NCBI GenBank assembly: GCA_011525295.1
Contig: WTGV01000033.1
Span: forward strand, 1 to 32,206
Reading direction: 5' to 3'
Length of the DNA: 32,206 bases
Source of the DNA: Pseudomonadales bacterium
GTDB taxonomy: Bacteria > Pseudomonadota > Gammaproteobacteria > Pseudomonadales > Azotimanducaceae
Position 1 is the first letter of the stretch, and each line of letters begins with the position of its first letter. Below the pieces are notes generated by a model that was given only the letters and a program-made list of their open reading frames with translations, did no database searches and was not told the DNA's origin. Below are positions 1 to 8,812 of this stretch, piece by piece. A program made the translations under genes and the position numbers.

Positions 1-28
1 CTTACAAGCTCACCCACAAATTGTTTGT

Positions 29-50
29 TGTCCACTAACTAGTGCATACT
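29..50 (-). repeat. Left copy of a 22-bp end repeat
   Basis: Read on the minus strand this stretch contains TGCACTAGTTAGTGGACA, which recurs on the plus strand at 32159-32176. Extending by four bases gives 22 bp with one difference. The core CACTA-GT-TAGTG is itself an imperfect palindrome. The copy abuts the stop codon of the truncated gene at 51-638. Its role is unknown: a recombination site, a dispersed repeat or a protein-binding site are all possible. Confidence 0.6.
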
Positions 51-638
51 TCAGACCAATGTTGCCGAGTATTTTCCATCTGTGTCTAACTTTATTGTCA
101 ACTCTGGTTTTCTTGAAGTAGAATTATTATCCAAGATATATGTTCCGACAATGTTCGGATTGATGGACTGAGATTCAGGAGATACACTAACCTCGGATTC
201 ATCATCAGACCCGATTTGGTCTTCCTCAGGGTGTGGAGATTCGTCGGTCGTCTTGAGTTTGCCGACGAGCTTGACTTCGGTACCGAACATGGACTCGGTT
301 ATCGTACCTGACAATGTACCACTATCCACTCGACCAGCGTATGTAATCTCGAGGTCTCCCAGATCACTCGACAAAGTAAAAATGGCATTGAATTCTTGTC
401 CGTCTACTTCGACTTCTTTGGACTGGAGCAAAACTTCGCCGGAACTTTCGGTTAACACAGCTGAATACCCTCCGTCATCACTAGCTTTGATGGTTAATTC
501 GGGCTGTTTCCACTTAAATCGACTCTCTTCACTGTCCTCCAATACATAGGTACCTTCAACCTGTGCGTAGATAGAGACTGACGCGATTAAGACTATGAAA
601 CTCACGCCACTCAAGAATCGATGTAAAGAACCTTCCAT
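51..638 (-). CDS. Secreted two-repeat beta-domain protein, second repeat truncated
   Basis: A 195-residue exported protein of unknown function. Residues 1-25 form a signal peptide, with likely cleavage after IYA. Residues about 28-130 are one beta-rich domain starting GTYVLED and containing PELTIKASDDGGYSAVL. An acidic, serine-rich linker follows (about 131-160). A second copy then begins GTYILDN, continues PELTIKLDTDGKYSATL and stops abruptly about 70 residues short of a full repeat. The start at 638 has a good ribosome site (AGGAG eight bases upstream). The gene is divergent from the thioredoxin gene at 825. The domain pattern (GTY opening, a KY/GY strand, a closing L-x-GK) resembles the protein at 27706-28446, so the two probably belong to one family; this is inferred from pattern, not from an alignment score. 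The truncation coincides with the 22-bp repeat just downstream. Confidence 0.75.
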   Translation of the reverse strand: MEGSLHRFLSGVSFIVLIASVSIYAQVEGTYVLEDSEESRFKWKQPELTIKASDDGGYSAVLTESSGEVLLQSKEVEVDGQEFNAIFTLSSDLGDLEITYAGRVDSGTLSGTITESMFGTEVKLVGKLKTTDESPHPEEDQIGSDDESEVSVSPESQSINPNIVGTYILDNNSTSRKPELTIKLDTDGKYSATLV

Positions 639-824
639 TTCACTGCTCCTGGTTCGGCTTGGCTACTATGTTAGTTGCCAAATTAAACTGATTTAACGGG
701 GAAGCTCTTGATTATATTTGACTTAGTCTCAATCTTTGGGTAACTAAATGTGACGTTCAAGCATCTAATGTTGCGTTCTCTGCCAGTACTTATACGTCGA
801 AACGATTCAACTCAATCGAGACCG

Positions 825-1931
825 ATGAAACATCATCAAAGGCTAGCGTTACTGAAACTTTCAGTAGTGTTCCTCAGTCTGCCTATCTGGACTGAAACTG
901 ACAGCGAAGGAATAGACCCAATCGCTGACGAAAACCTCAACCTACGCCAAGGACAAACCTCAGATCACGCGAATACCACAGAAAGCGTGAACTTTATTAC
1001 CACAGACGAATTTGAGGAGAAAGCACTTAATTCAGACCTTCCCGTTTTAGTTGTTTTTACTGCTGAGTGGTGTGGCCCTTGTAAGATCCTAGATCCAGTT
1101 ATCGAAACACTGATGCCGGACATGAAGGGTGAAGCAAGGGTTTTCAAGGTAGATACGGATGTGTCACCGGAGATTTCGACGAAGTTTAAGGTCATTCAGC
1201 TGCCAACCATCATTTATTTCAACACTGGGAAAGAAACATACAGATCGTCGAGTATATATCCTCGAGACGCTTATGTTTATTATCTTCAAGGACTTAAGGA
1301 AGAAATTTCTATTGAAGAATCAACACTGAAACTACTCGATAAAGACTGGTTTCGTCGTCACTTTCTAGTGACCGAAGAAGTCGAGTACATAGAAAAATAT
1401 TTAAAAAAATACCCAGACTTACTCACAAAGAATTTTGACAACGGTCAATCTCCGCTTTCCTTTGTTCTCAACTATCCCAGCAGGACGTATCGAAGCTTGA
1501 TGGAGTTCGTTCTCGCTCAAGAACCAGAGATAGGGACGAACGATCTCGTCGGATTGGGACGTTGCGAAGAATTTAAGCAAGTGGTGGAAAAGGATCCTGA
1601 CGCTATAAACCGAGTAGATCCTGATGGTAATACACCGCTATTTACTGCGATAATGGGTTCGAGTCTACAGGAAAGTGGTGAGTGTGTGAAAACAGTGCTT
1701 GAGTTAGGAGCTGAAAGAAGTCTACCAAATAGTATTCGAAATTCCCTTGGCGATGAAGTGTCCTTTCAGCCTGACAGCGAATTAGTGGAAGAACTACTCG
1801 ACCTCTTACCAAAGAAATGGGGTCCCAAATGGTACAACGACGAAGTCGGCTTAAAAAAAAGAATGCTCCTACATGAATTGTATGAAGTCATGTATTTGCG
1901 ACACGAGGACTTGATTACTAACCGAGTTTGA
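825..1931 (+). CDS. Exported thioredoxin-domain protein with ankyrin-like C-terminus
   Basis: The frame is open from 750, but the ATG at 825 gives a proper signal peptide (MKHHQRLALLKLSVVFLSLP) and has GAG seven bases upstream, so I start there; the protein is 368 residues. A thioredoxin fold follows (about residues 55-155) with the redox site WCGPC at Cys83 and Cys86 and the cis-proline region IQLPTI. The rest is not thioredoxin: it contains two ankyrin-like units, NGQSPLSFVL and DPDGNTPLFTAIM, the latter followed by TVLELGAE. The expected role is a periplasmic thiol-disulfide protein whose ankyrin part binds a partner; the partner is unknown. It lies divergent from the gene at 51-638 and 60 bp ahead of the helical-repeat pair. 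Confidence 0.8.
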   Translation: MKHHQRLALLKLSVVFLSLPIWTETDSEGIDPIADENLNLRQGQTSDHANTTESVNFITTDEFEEKALNSDLPVLVVFTAEWCGPCKILDPVIETLMPDMKGEARVFKVDTDVSPEISTKFKVIQLPTIIYFNTGKETYRSSSIYPRDAYVYYLQGLKEEISIEESTLKLLDKDWFRRHFLVTEEVEYIEKYLKKYPDLLTKNFDNGQSPLSFVLNYPSRTYRSLMEFVLAQEPEIGTNDLVGLGRCEEFKQVVEKDPDAINRVDPDGNTPLFTAIMGSSLQESGECVKTVLELGAERSLPNSIRNSLGDEVSFQPDSELVEELLDLLPKKWGPKWYNDEVGLKKRMLLHELYEVMYLRHEDLITNRV

Positions 1932-1991
1932 TGATAATCAATTGATTGGGTTCTTGCCTCTCGCTCATGATTCCTATGGGAGTTCTTAACT

Positions 1992-3890
1992 ATGTTCAAA
2001 TCAAACCAGTCTAAAACCATCTCCTTAATGATTGGAGGTGCTATTGTCGGGAGTGCTGCGACCCTTGCGGTCGTTTTCCTTTTACCTTTCTTCAAAGGCG
2101 ATAGTGCTAAAGATTGGCGAGCAGGTATCCCTTCGAATATTCTTGACAACAAGTCTGGGACGACGGGTACAAGTGTTGCTGTCCAAGACCTTGAAGATAT
2201 CTTGCAATTTCAGACAGACTTTGAAAGAAAAACAGCATTATTCGGATTGTTAGTGAATGCCTCTGAATCCAGTCTCATTGAGTAATTGGAAGAATCCGAA
2301 AAACTTGATTCCCCCTCCCTACGTCGTACGACCGAAAATGTAATAGTTCAAAAGTTGGCTTCCTTGAATCCACAAATTGCCCTCGATCAAGTTCACACTC
2401 TACCAACGAATCGACAACAAGACTTAATAACTGCAGTTTTCGAGGAATTATCACTTTCTGATTTAAACAAAGCAAAGAACTTAGCGTTGGAACTTGATCC
2501 AACGATGAAACAGGCTGCAGTTCAAGGAATTTTGCTCGCGCGACACAAACATTCTGATGACTTGATGTTGGAGATAGCGAAGGATTTAAATCAGGAAACA
2601 TACGTGGTGAACTATCTTGCTGAAGCCATTGCATTTTCAGCCTTTGAAGATCCCGCGTTAGCTTGGAGTCGAATCGTTTTCGACAGTCGGCCAAACCTAG
2701 CGCAAACAGAATTTCTTATACAAATCGCATCTGAGTGGCTCCTGCAGGAAGGAATTTCGGTAATTGATCAAATTAGTGAATCGCTCACGAATACAGTCGT
2801 TCGCGAAGCTGTCATCATGTCTGCGTTGCACCGAATCGCCCAAGACGACCCGCGAGCAGCTTTGATTGAAGCTTTACAGCTTACAAGCGACTCTCGGGAA
2901 CTGGCTCTACGGACTATCGCCGAAGTTTGGGCTCGAATTGAACCTCAAGCGGCTTTAGCTGAAATTGCAACCATGGAGAGTGGTAAGACTCTCAAATTGC
3001 TTCAGGAAAGCCTTTTAACAGCTTGGGCCGCTCACGACCCGCGAAATTTACTTGAGATGCTAGCGTCAGTGCCGGAACACTTGCGCGCCATGGCTAAGGA
3101 AGAAGCAATGCTGGCGATCGCAAGCATATCTCCGGAAGAAGCAGTATCGTTTCTCACCGATATAGAAGACGACGATCTCAGAATCAAGCTCGCCAAGGAG
3201 ATTGCTACAAATTGGTCCGAACAGGATCCTCATGCAGCTTTGGATTGGGTCCTTAATGAGGCGTTCACGACTGATGTTCAGCAGGCAGAAACACTGATGC
3301 TGGTGTTGGCCAATCTGGCGACCAATGATCCTGAACTAGCCTTCAAAACTGCACGAGACCAACCTATAGTTTTGCGCGGGGTGCACTACCGAGGAATGGA
3401 AGTTACGGTGATACAGAACTTGGTCGACATGAATATAGACAAAGCTCTCGCGATGTTATCAGATATACGACGCGAAGGACTAACTATCCCTCATGCATAT
3501 GGTGAGGTCGGGCGTGCAATGATTCGGGATGGCCAGTATGATCGTGCTCTCGCACTTGGACAAAAATTAGGTGAGAGTCGACGAAGAAACTACAACACTG
3601 AACTCATGTATCAATGGGCTATGTCCGATCCAGAGACACTGTTCGATGCTTTGGAAGGGCTTCCCTCCGACCAATTGAAGAACCAAGCAGCGAGAGGACT
3701 TGTGCGATACAACCCCGATACGAAGGCACTCAGTTCGGCGCAGATGGAGCAAGTTGGAAAGTTTTTGCCTGAAGGCTATGTCGATCCGTTTAGCGGACAA
3801 ATGACACAAATGGCCGACCAGCGGTTTGATGAAATGGTACAAGTGATCTTTCTCAACCCAGAAGAACAAAAAGTGAGGAAGGAAGAATGA
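1992..3890 (+). pseudogene. Membrane-anchored helical-repeat protein, interrupted by one in-frame TAA
   Basis: One reading frame runs from the ATG at 1992 (GGGAG upstream) to the TGA at 3888, broken only by TAA at 2283-2285. The first part (97 residues) has an N-terminal membrane anchor (about residues 10-32). The second part carries tandem helical repeats with motifs such as DPRAAL, DPRNLLEML and DPHAALDW. The downstream paralogue at 4003 aligns straight through the stop: ...LIE-stop-LEESEK matches LVTLLEQSKN, and the stop faces a CTA leucine codon. A one-base TTA to TAA change would explain it. Translation could in principle restart at TTG 2286, but that product would lack the anchor. A sequencing error is the main alternative to a real nonsense mutation. 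Confidence 0.8.
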
Positions 3891-4002
3891 GGTCCATGCA
3901 GTTTCTACATTATCTGAGCCAAGCATCGCAGTTGATACACAAATTGCCTTCTAGGTATGGTCAGCTAAACATTAACTCTAGTTTGAAGTAGGAGCGCTAG
4001 AG

Positions 4003-5955
4003 ATGAGTTCAACAAAAACAAATCGAAATCGTACCATCATATTGGCTATAACTGGGAGTTTCTTGGGAGTCGTAGCAACGCTTGGTGTCCTTTTTAGTCT
4101 CAATTCGATGAAGAATGATGCCAACATTGAGAGCTTCTCACATCGAACCTCGATCACGGATGCGAATGGCTCTCAGACTGAATTCACGAATTCTAGTTCG
4201 CCTAGTTCCCGTAATCGCGACACGGATTTAGGTCTTCTCAAGTTTTTGAATCAGGCACCAAGTGCTTTCGAGCGAACCGAAGCTCTGTATAGTTTGCTGC
4301 TCTCCGCCGACACAAAATTGTTGGTTACGCTACTCGAACAATCTAAGAATATAGGATCTGAGCCATTACAACACACTACGCAAACCGCTATCGTACAACG
4401 GTTGACGAAGCTCGACCCTAAATTAGCGCTGAAGACTATTGATAGCTTGTCTGACGACCGCCACAATCCATTGATTGCAAGCGTTTTTGGCGAGTGGTCT
4501 CAAATAGATTTGGATGAAGCAACAGCCCACGCAAAGAGTCTCAAACAATCCGGGAAGTATGCTGCAATGCGGGGAATACTTGCGTCTCAACACAAACTCA
4601 AGAGTACTGAGAAAGAGGCATTAGCTCTTGATCTTCAGATTGATTTGAGCGAATCTGAACAAGATATTTTCTCTAAGTCTTTTTCGGATCAATGGGAACA
4701 ATTATTTTCGGACGACCAGTCAAACGTGGCGCAGACAGCATCACTCATTCGACTCGCTCATACATGGGTAGATGAAGCAGGTTTAGAGGTGATTGTTTTT
4801 ATCGATCAATCGTTAAAGGATTCCATTCTGAAGAAGGTAGTGCTAGGCTCTGTATTACAACAAGCCATACTGACCGATCCACACTCGACAATGCACCAAG
4901 TTTTGAACTTTGAAGGCGCATTACGCGAACTCGCAATGGAGAGTATGGCTAGTGCTTGGGCGAGTATCGGTCCTAAAGAAGCATTGGATTCAATTTCCTT
5001 AATTGAATCACCAAAAGCACGCCGCCAGATGCTCGAACACTTTGTAACCGCTTGGGCTAACTACGATCCCAAAGATTTGTTTGAAAATATTGATCTAATT
5101 CCTGAAAACCTACGTACCCACGCTGAGAAGAAAGCTCTTCGTAAGCTCGCAAGGATAGCACCTGAAGATACAGTGTCGTATTTAGCGAATGTCTCGGACG
5201 AGTTTTTGAAGTCCGAGCTAAAGATGGAGATTGCTATTCACTGGGCTAACAAGAACTCTCTTGAAGCGTTGAATTGGGCGTTGGCAGAATCGTTTTCGAC
5301 CGAATCATTGCGAAACCAAGTACTCAACACCGTACTACGCAGACTTGCTGCTGAGAATCCCGAACTAGCACTACAAACAGCACTTGATCAGCCTGTCGAC
5401 TTAATGGGACTGGGTTTGGAGGCTACTGTTATCGCAGAAGTAGCACGAACCGATATCGAAAGAGCGATGAGTATGCTTGCGCAGGCACGAGAAGGCTATA
5501 CTAAAAGTTTCGGTGCTGTAGCTGTGGGCAAAGCCCTAGTTAGCAAAAATGAAGCTGATCGAGCTTTAGCATTAGCTCAACAAGTGCCAGAAGAGAGTCG
5601 AGACTTGTACAACAAACTGGTTATCAATGAATGGGCTTATTCCGATCCAAAATCATTGGTCCGTAAGCTAGAAGAACTCCCTTCAACAGACGCAAAGTAC
5701 AACGCGGCTATGGATCTCATACGGATTAATGTTGGAAGGAATATTTTGACAAAAGAACAAGTTTCATACGTAAAGCGGTTTCTACCTTCAGACTACAACT
5801 CCGAGACAGGGCGACGCGGTTCTGAATCGGCACAATATGCGATGATGAACAATATAGAAAACATGACTGAAGAAGAAAGAAAGGAGATGCAAAAGAATAT
5901 TCAAATGATGGTATTGGAGGGTCGATTTCGACGCTTTAGAGTACCTTCCCAGTAG
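4003..5955 (+). CDS. Membrane-anchored helical-repeat protein (intact paralogue)
   Basis: A 650-residue protein starting at an ATG with GGAG eight bases upstream. It has a short basic N-terminus, one membrane segment at about residues 12-33, a serine/asparagine-rich linker to about 75, then paired alpha-helical repeats of about 35 residues to the end. Repeats carry a recurring aspartate-proline motif followed by helix, for example DPHSTMHQVL, YDPKDLFENI, NPELALQTAL and SDPKSLVRKL. Similar repeats with DPxAAL-type motifs are known in exported scaffold-like proteins of several Gram-negative groups; no enzymatic site is visible. The likely role is a periplasmic protein-binding scaffold tethered to the inner membrane. 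It is the tandem duplicate of the broken gene at 1992-3890, about 110 bp upstream. Confidence 0.75.
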   Translation: MSSTKTNRNRTIILAITGSFLGVVATLGVLFSLNSMKNDANIESFSHRTSITDANGSQTEFTNSSSPSSRNRDTDLGLLKFLNQAPSAFERTEALYSLLLSADTKLLVTLLEQSKNIGSEPLQHTTQTAIVQRLTKLDPKLALKTIDSLSDDRHNPLIASVFGEWSQIDLDEATAHAKSLKQSGKYAAMRGILASQHKLKSTEKEALALDLQIDLSESEQDIFSKSFSDQWEQLFSDDQSNVAQTASLIRLAHTWVDEAGLEVIVFIDQSLKDSILKKVVLGSVLQQAILTDPHSTMHQVLNFEGALRELAMESMASAWASIGPKEALDSISLIESPKARRQMLEHFVTAWANYDPKDLFENIDLIPENLRTHAEKKALRKLARIAPEDTVSYLANVSDEFLKSELKMEIAIHWANKNSLEALNWALAESFSTESLRNQVLNTVLRRLAAENPELALQTALDQPVDLMGLGLEATVIAEVARTDIERAMSMLAQAREGYTKSFGAVAVGKALVSKNEADRALALAQQVPEESRDLYNKLVINEWAYSDPKSLVRKLEELPSTDAKYNAAMDLIRINVGRNILTKEQVSYVKRFLPSDYNSETGRRGSESAQYAMMNNIENMTEEERKEMQKNIQMMVLEGRFRRFRVPSQ

Positions 5956-6039
5956 TTAAGTTCGTTGATTGAGAAAATCTTAAATCTACTGGGATATTCT
6001 GTCTTCGACCCGACGCGCAACTAAAAAGTGCTGTAAACG

Positions 6040-6492
6040 CTAGGTTGAAAGCTCGTCCACACACTCGAGTGTTTCCTCGATAACGATGTCGGGCCTTGAG
6101 TTATAGAATACGACCGAAGCCCTCATATTTAGTCCGTCAATGTCGCATGTGCTCCAATACAAATAGAGATCCGCACCAGCGGTGACTTCGATGTTAATTG
6201 GGTAGGCTTTCCCGGTGAATGGCTCCTTAGCGGTGCATTCAAATACGATAAATTCCTGTTCGCCAGATGAGACAATTTCAATGTCTTCAGAAGAATACTT
6301 TCCAATTGGGTACTGCTGTTTTACGGTCCGATCGGTTGGAATACACTCGATCGTAAGTCCATCATATCTTACGGAGTCGAGCATTTCGCCCTCTAGGTGG
6401 TCGAAGTCTGTTTTTGGAACGAAAACCCATATTGCAATTACAACTAACCAAGCAGCAATTCCAATCGCGAATAGAGATCGAATTTTTTTCAT
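6040..6492 (-). CDS. Small membrane-anchored hypothetical protein
   Basis: A 150-residue protein I do not recognise. Residues about 5-26 (SLFAIGIAAWLVVIAIWVFV) form a membrane anchor or uncleaved signal after a KK start. The remainder is a small, mostly beta, acidic extracytoplasmic domain with four cysteines (near residues 50, 80, 115 and 143) that could pair as disulfides. No clear ribosome site precedes the ATG. It converges on the helical-repeat pair and lies downstream of, and on the same strand as, the methyltransferase, separated by about 80 bp, so co-transcription with it is possible. Confidence 0.6.
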   Translation of the reverse strand: MKKIRSLFAIGIAAWLVVIAIWVFVPKTDFDHLEGEMLDSVRYDGLTIECIPTDRTVKQQYPIGKYSSEDIEIVSSGEQEFIVFECTAKEPFTGKAYPINIEVTAGADLYLYWSTCDIDGLNMRASVVFYNSRPDIVIEETLECVDELST

Positions 6493-6569
6493 TTAGTGTC
6501 ATACCAGCCATTACACATTTCGTCATTTATAGTAACGACGAGGAATTCATCGAATATTATCGTCATTAA

Positions 6570-7610
6570 CTATGACGGTATGTCTTGTGTTGCTGGTTTT
6601 TGTGCGAGAAAACACCCAAGTACTGAAAAGATCCCTGCTCTACCACCCTCAATACTCGCATCAGCCACAGCGGCGGTTAATTTGGTTGCGGCTGCTGTCC
6701 CTTTAGGAACCAGACGAAGAGCTTCTACTATTCGGAGAGTCATCAAGGTATACGCGCGTCGTAGAGGACTAGTTCTAGATGCATGAAAGAACTTACCTTT
6801 GCCGGTGAGTGGCATGTACCATGGAACAGACTCGGGACTAGCTCTACCAAGATCGTCACACTCGTCAACTTTAAACCCTACTGTCTCGAGTGCAGCTTTA
6901 ACCTCAGCGATCGAACCAATCTCGTAGAGTGCCATGGTGCCCATTAGTCGATCTTTAATTTCTTGGTGTTCAGTACGCTCAGCTCGAAACTCACCAGTCA
7001 ATATTGTCTCTTGACCCCAAAAATAAGCACCGGGTTTTAGCACACGAAAAATCTGTTCGTAAGCGCTAATTTTGTCTGAAGCATGTGCAGTAGACTCGAT
7101 CGCATAGGCTGCATCAAAGGAATTTGATTCGAGCACGCTCATATCCATGAAATCACAATGAACAAAGTCTGTCAAATGATCGAGTTCAGCTGCTTGGTTC
7201 AATTCTTGTCCTACTTTGATCTGATGCTCGTTGATGTTAATACCTACTACCTGTGCGCCAGTCGTACGCGCTACGTGCCGCATTGGGCCACCAATCCCAC
7301 AACCAACATCTAGTACCGTCTTCGTGGAATCGATTTGCAGTTTTTCAATCATCGATCCCTCATGGCGTAGGATCGCATCGTTCAGCGACTCTCCTTTTTT
7401 CATTGGGGCGAAGTGAAATGACTCGTGCCAGCCCCATCTAGCTAACTCCGTCGAAAGATCGTAGAAGTCGTTTACTGTGTCAGCATGATCGTAATCTGTT
7501 GAAGGAGCGTTTGCAGCTCTGGTTTGCCAGTCAGCGAGACGGTCTACACTTTGTTGCACGTCTATGCCTTCGAATGAATCAGCGAGTGCTCGGTTTAACT
7601 TACGGTCCAT
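6570..7610 (-). CDS. SAM-dependent methyltransferase, sterol C-24 methyltransferase type
   Basis: A 346-residue protein with the layout of sterol C-24 methyltransferases, which add methyl groups from SAM to the sterol side chain. All four usual regions can be placed. Region I is FYDLSTELARWGW at residues 49-61, followed by SFHFAP. Region II, the SAM loop, is LDVGCGIGGP at 100-109. Region III is YAIESTAHAS at 169-178. Region IV is the LKPGAYFWGQE segment near 191-201. A C-terminal part (about 275-340) matches the position of the sterol-methyltransferase C-terminal domain. Length is normal for the family, with no membrane segment or signal peptide. It could instead act on another isoprenoid or lipid, as related tocopherol-type methyltransferases do; the region I/III pattern favours sterols. 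No squalene or lanosterol genes are nearby. GTGAG precedes the ATG as a weak ribosome site. Confidence 0.8.
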   Translation of the reverse strand: MDRKLNRALADSFEGIDVQQSVDRLADWQTRAANAPSTDYDHADTVNDFYDLSTELARWGWHESFHFAPMKKGESLNDAILRHEGSMIEKLQIDSTKTVLDVGCGIGGPMRHVARTTGAQVVGININEHQIKVGQELNQAAELDHLTDFVHCDFMDMSVLESNSFDAAYAIESTAHASDKISAYEQIFRVLKPGAYFWGQETILTGEFRAERTEHQEIKDRLMGTMALYEIGSIAEVKAALETVGFKVDECDDLGRASPESVPWYMPLTGKGKFFHASRTSPLRRAYTLMTLRIVEALRLVPKGTAAATKLTAAVADASIEGGRAGIFSVLGCFLAQKPATQDIPS

Positions 7611-8110
7611 ATTTACTCACGATCGAATGCAAAAAATAGCTGTTGAGTAATTCGTCGAGTTGTTAGGAGTATGCTACAATTTTGAACAGTCGTCGCCATC
7701 CTCTAGCTGGTCATTTTCCGATATTCTTCGAGAGAATTGAACGATTCGACAGTTTTGGAATTGGAGCTATCAACAATTTAGGATGTAGCAATTAAGTTAG
7801 TTTAGGGAAGTCAATCTTTTCCTGGGAAAGCAAGCTATCTGCTGAGGGTCGACTATACCGATCCAATACAATCGGTCAAAGTTTACCTGCGCCCTACGGA
7901 GTACGAACGGCGACGTTTAGTAGAGTGAGGTTCTACACTAAATTCCAACACGAAATCGTAAAGAACTCATTGAAGTGATTCATCGAGAAGTGAATCATGC
8001 TCATTGTCTTCAAATTCTACTGTCGCTTTCATCATTCGACTGATTGAGTCTGGGTATCGGGAGTGTGCTTAGTTGTAGGTACGGTAACTCCTTGCTAATG
8101 ACTCAGACCA
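7611..8110. other. 500-bp intergenic stretch without a recognisable gene
   Basis: Both strands are full of stops and I see no credible coding sequence. It separates the methyltransferase start from the end of the ICE-derived operon and so holds that methyltransferase's promoter. A short hairpin (TGATTCA paired with TGAATCA, eight-base loop) lies at 7976-7997. I found no direct repeat here that would mark an attachment site. Confidence 0.5.
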
Positions 8111-8281
8111 TTACTTCTTTTCTGGTGGTTGCGAAGGATTTGGTGATGGTGGAGGATCTGGAGGTGGTTGATAATCGGGTGGAAGCTTAATAGGGGGAAT
8201 GTCAGGATTCCTAGGTGGTCCACTTTTGATTACGTTCCCGCTCCATCCCAAATCTTGTTTACCTTTGTCTGTGTCACTCAT
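8111..8281 (-). CDS. Small proline-rich protein, coupled to the upstream small gene
   Basis: A 56-residue frame whose ATG overlaps the stop of the preceding gene as ATGA, a classic coupled arrangement. The first 20 residues are polar and charged (MSDTDKGKQDLGWSGNV). The second half is a proline-rich tail with segments PPIKLPPDYQPPP and PPPSPNPSQPPEKK. No signal peptide or membrane segment is visible. Low-complexity tails of this sort usually mediate binding or span a wall or envelope. The coupling and the directional protein-like composition are the only evidence for a real gene; function unknown. Confidence 0.5.
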   Translation of the reverse strand: MSDTDKGKQDLGWSGNVIKSGPPRNPDIPPIKLPPDYQPPPDPPPSPNPSQPPEKK

Positions 8282-8508
8282 GATTTTTTCCTCTTGTTTA
8301 CATGAGACATTACTGTTTCGTATGCTTTCTTTTGGCTTTCGTCCCTTAATTTGGATTTCTCGGAAACAAATTTATCAGGAACAAATAACAACCATTCCAG
8401 GCTGCGAGTTAGCTTCTGATACTGAGTAGACGCTTCATGTTCAAACATTCCTGTTGCGTGAATTTTATACCACAATTCCTTTACTGAAGTTGCCTCAGAT
8501 TGATACAT
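8278..8508 (-). CDS. Small charged protein downstream of the ICE recombinase
   Basis: A 76-residue, lysine/glutamate-rich, mostly helical protein with no signal peptide, membrane segment or motif I recognise. It contains a hydrophobic core segment LEWLLFVPDKFV (about residues 37-48) and ends in a basic KRKKS tail. A TGA lies six bases upstream of the ATG in frame, so 8508 is the earliest start; the ribosome site is weak. It is followed with a 4-bp overlap by the proline-rich gene. Strand and position make it the likely tail of the ICE-derived operon, although 304 bp separate it from the recombinase. Confidence 0.5.
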   Translation of the reverse strand: MYQSEATSVKELWYKIHATGMFEHEASTQYQKLTRSLEWLLFVPDKFVSEKSKLRDESQKKAYETVMSHVNKRKKS

Positions 8509-8812
8509 AGTTCACTTTGGGATTTGCGGTAGAACCATGTACTCAGGCAATTCTCGGGTAGCACACTATTGACGACCGATAAGCCAGAACTGAGTGTATT
8601 CAGATGGGACTGTCGAGGGGTTCGGAGTTGCAAAAAACTGTTCGGTACACTTCTGCGAACGCTTGTCAAACTTTTGTCACTGGTATTGGGCACTACAAAT
8701 GAAAAATCAGCGTGCTGTACTTCTATGAACTCGAAGAACGACTTGGGTTCTTCGTTGTCTCAGTCGCGAAACAACCGAGCCAAAGGAAAATTGTTGTCGC
8801 GTACCAAAGTAA
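8509..8812. other. 304-bp gap inside the ICE-derived segment
   Basis: No supported gene. Open frames exist here on both strands (a 70-codon frame at 8481-8693 minus, and one running from 8569 on plus into the recombinase antisense), but their translations are serine/arginine-rich with no domain character and no good ribosome site. It may hold the promoter of the two small genes. Confidence 0.4.

Noticed and set aside
750..824. Upstream start for the thioredoxin-ankyrin gene
   Set aside because: The 25 extra residues are basic and non-hydrophobic and would bury the signal peptide; the ATG at 825 has a ribosome site.
1992..2285. Stop-codon reassignment of TAA
   Set aside because: TAA normally ends several good genes here, for example the TlpA-like gene at 25455-25457 and the metallopeptidase at 28727-28729.
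2286..3890. A separate 534-residue gene starting at TTG 2286
   Set aside because: It is in frame with the upstream piece and aligns through the stop with the paralogue, so it is the rest of one interrupted gene.
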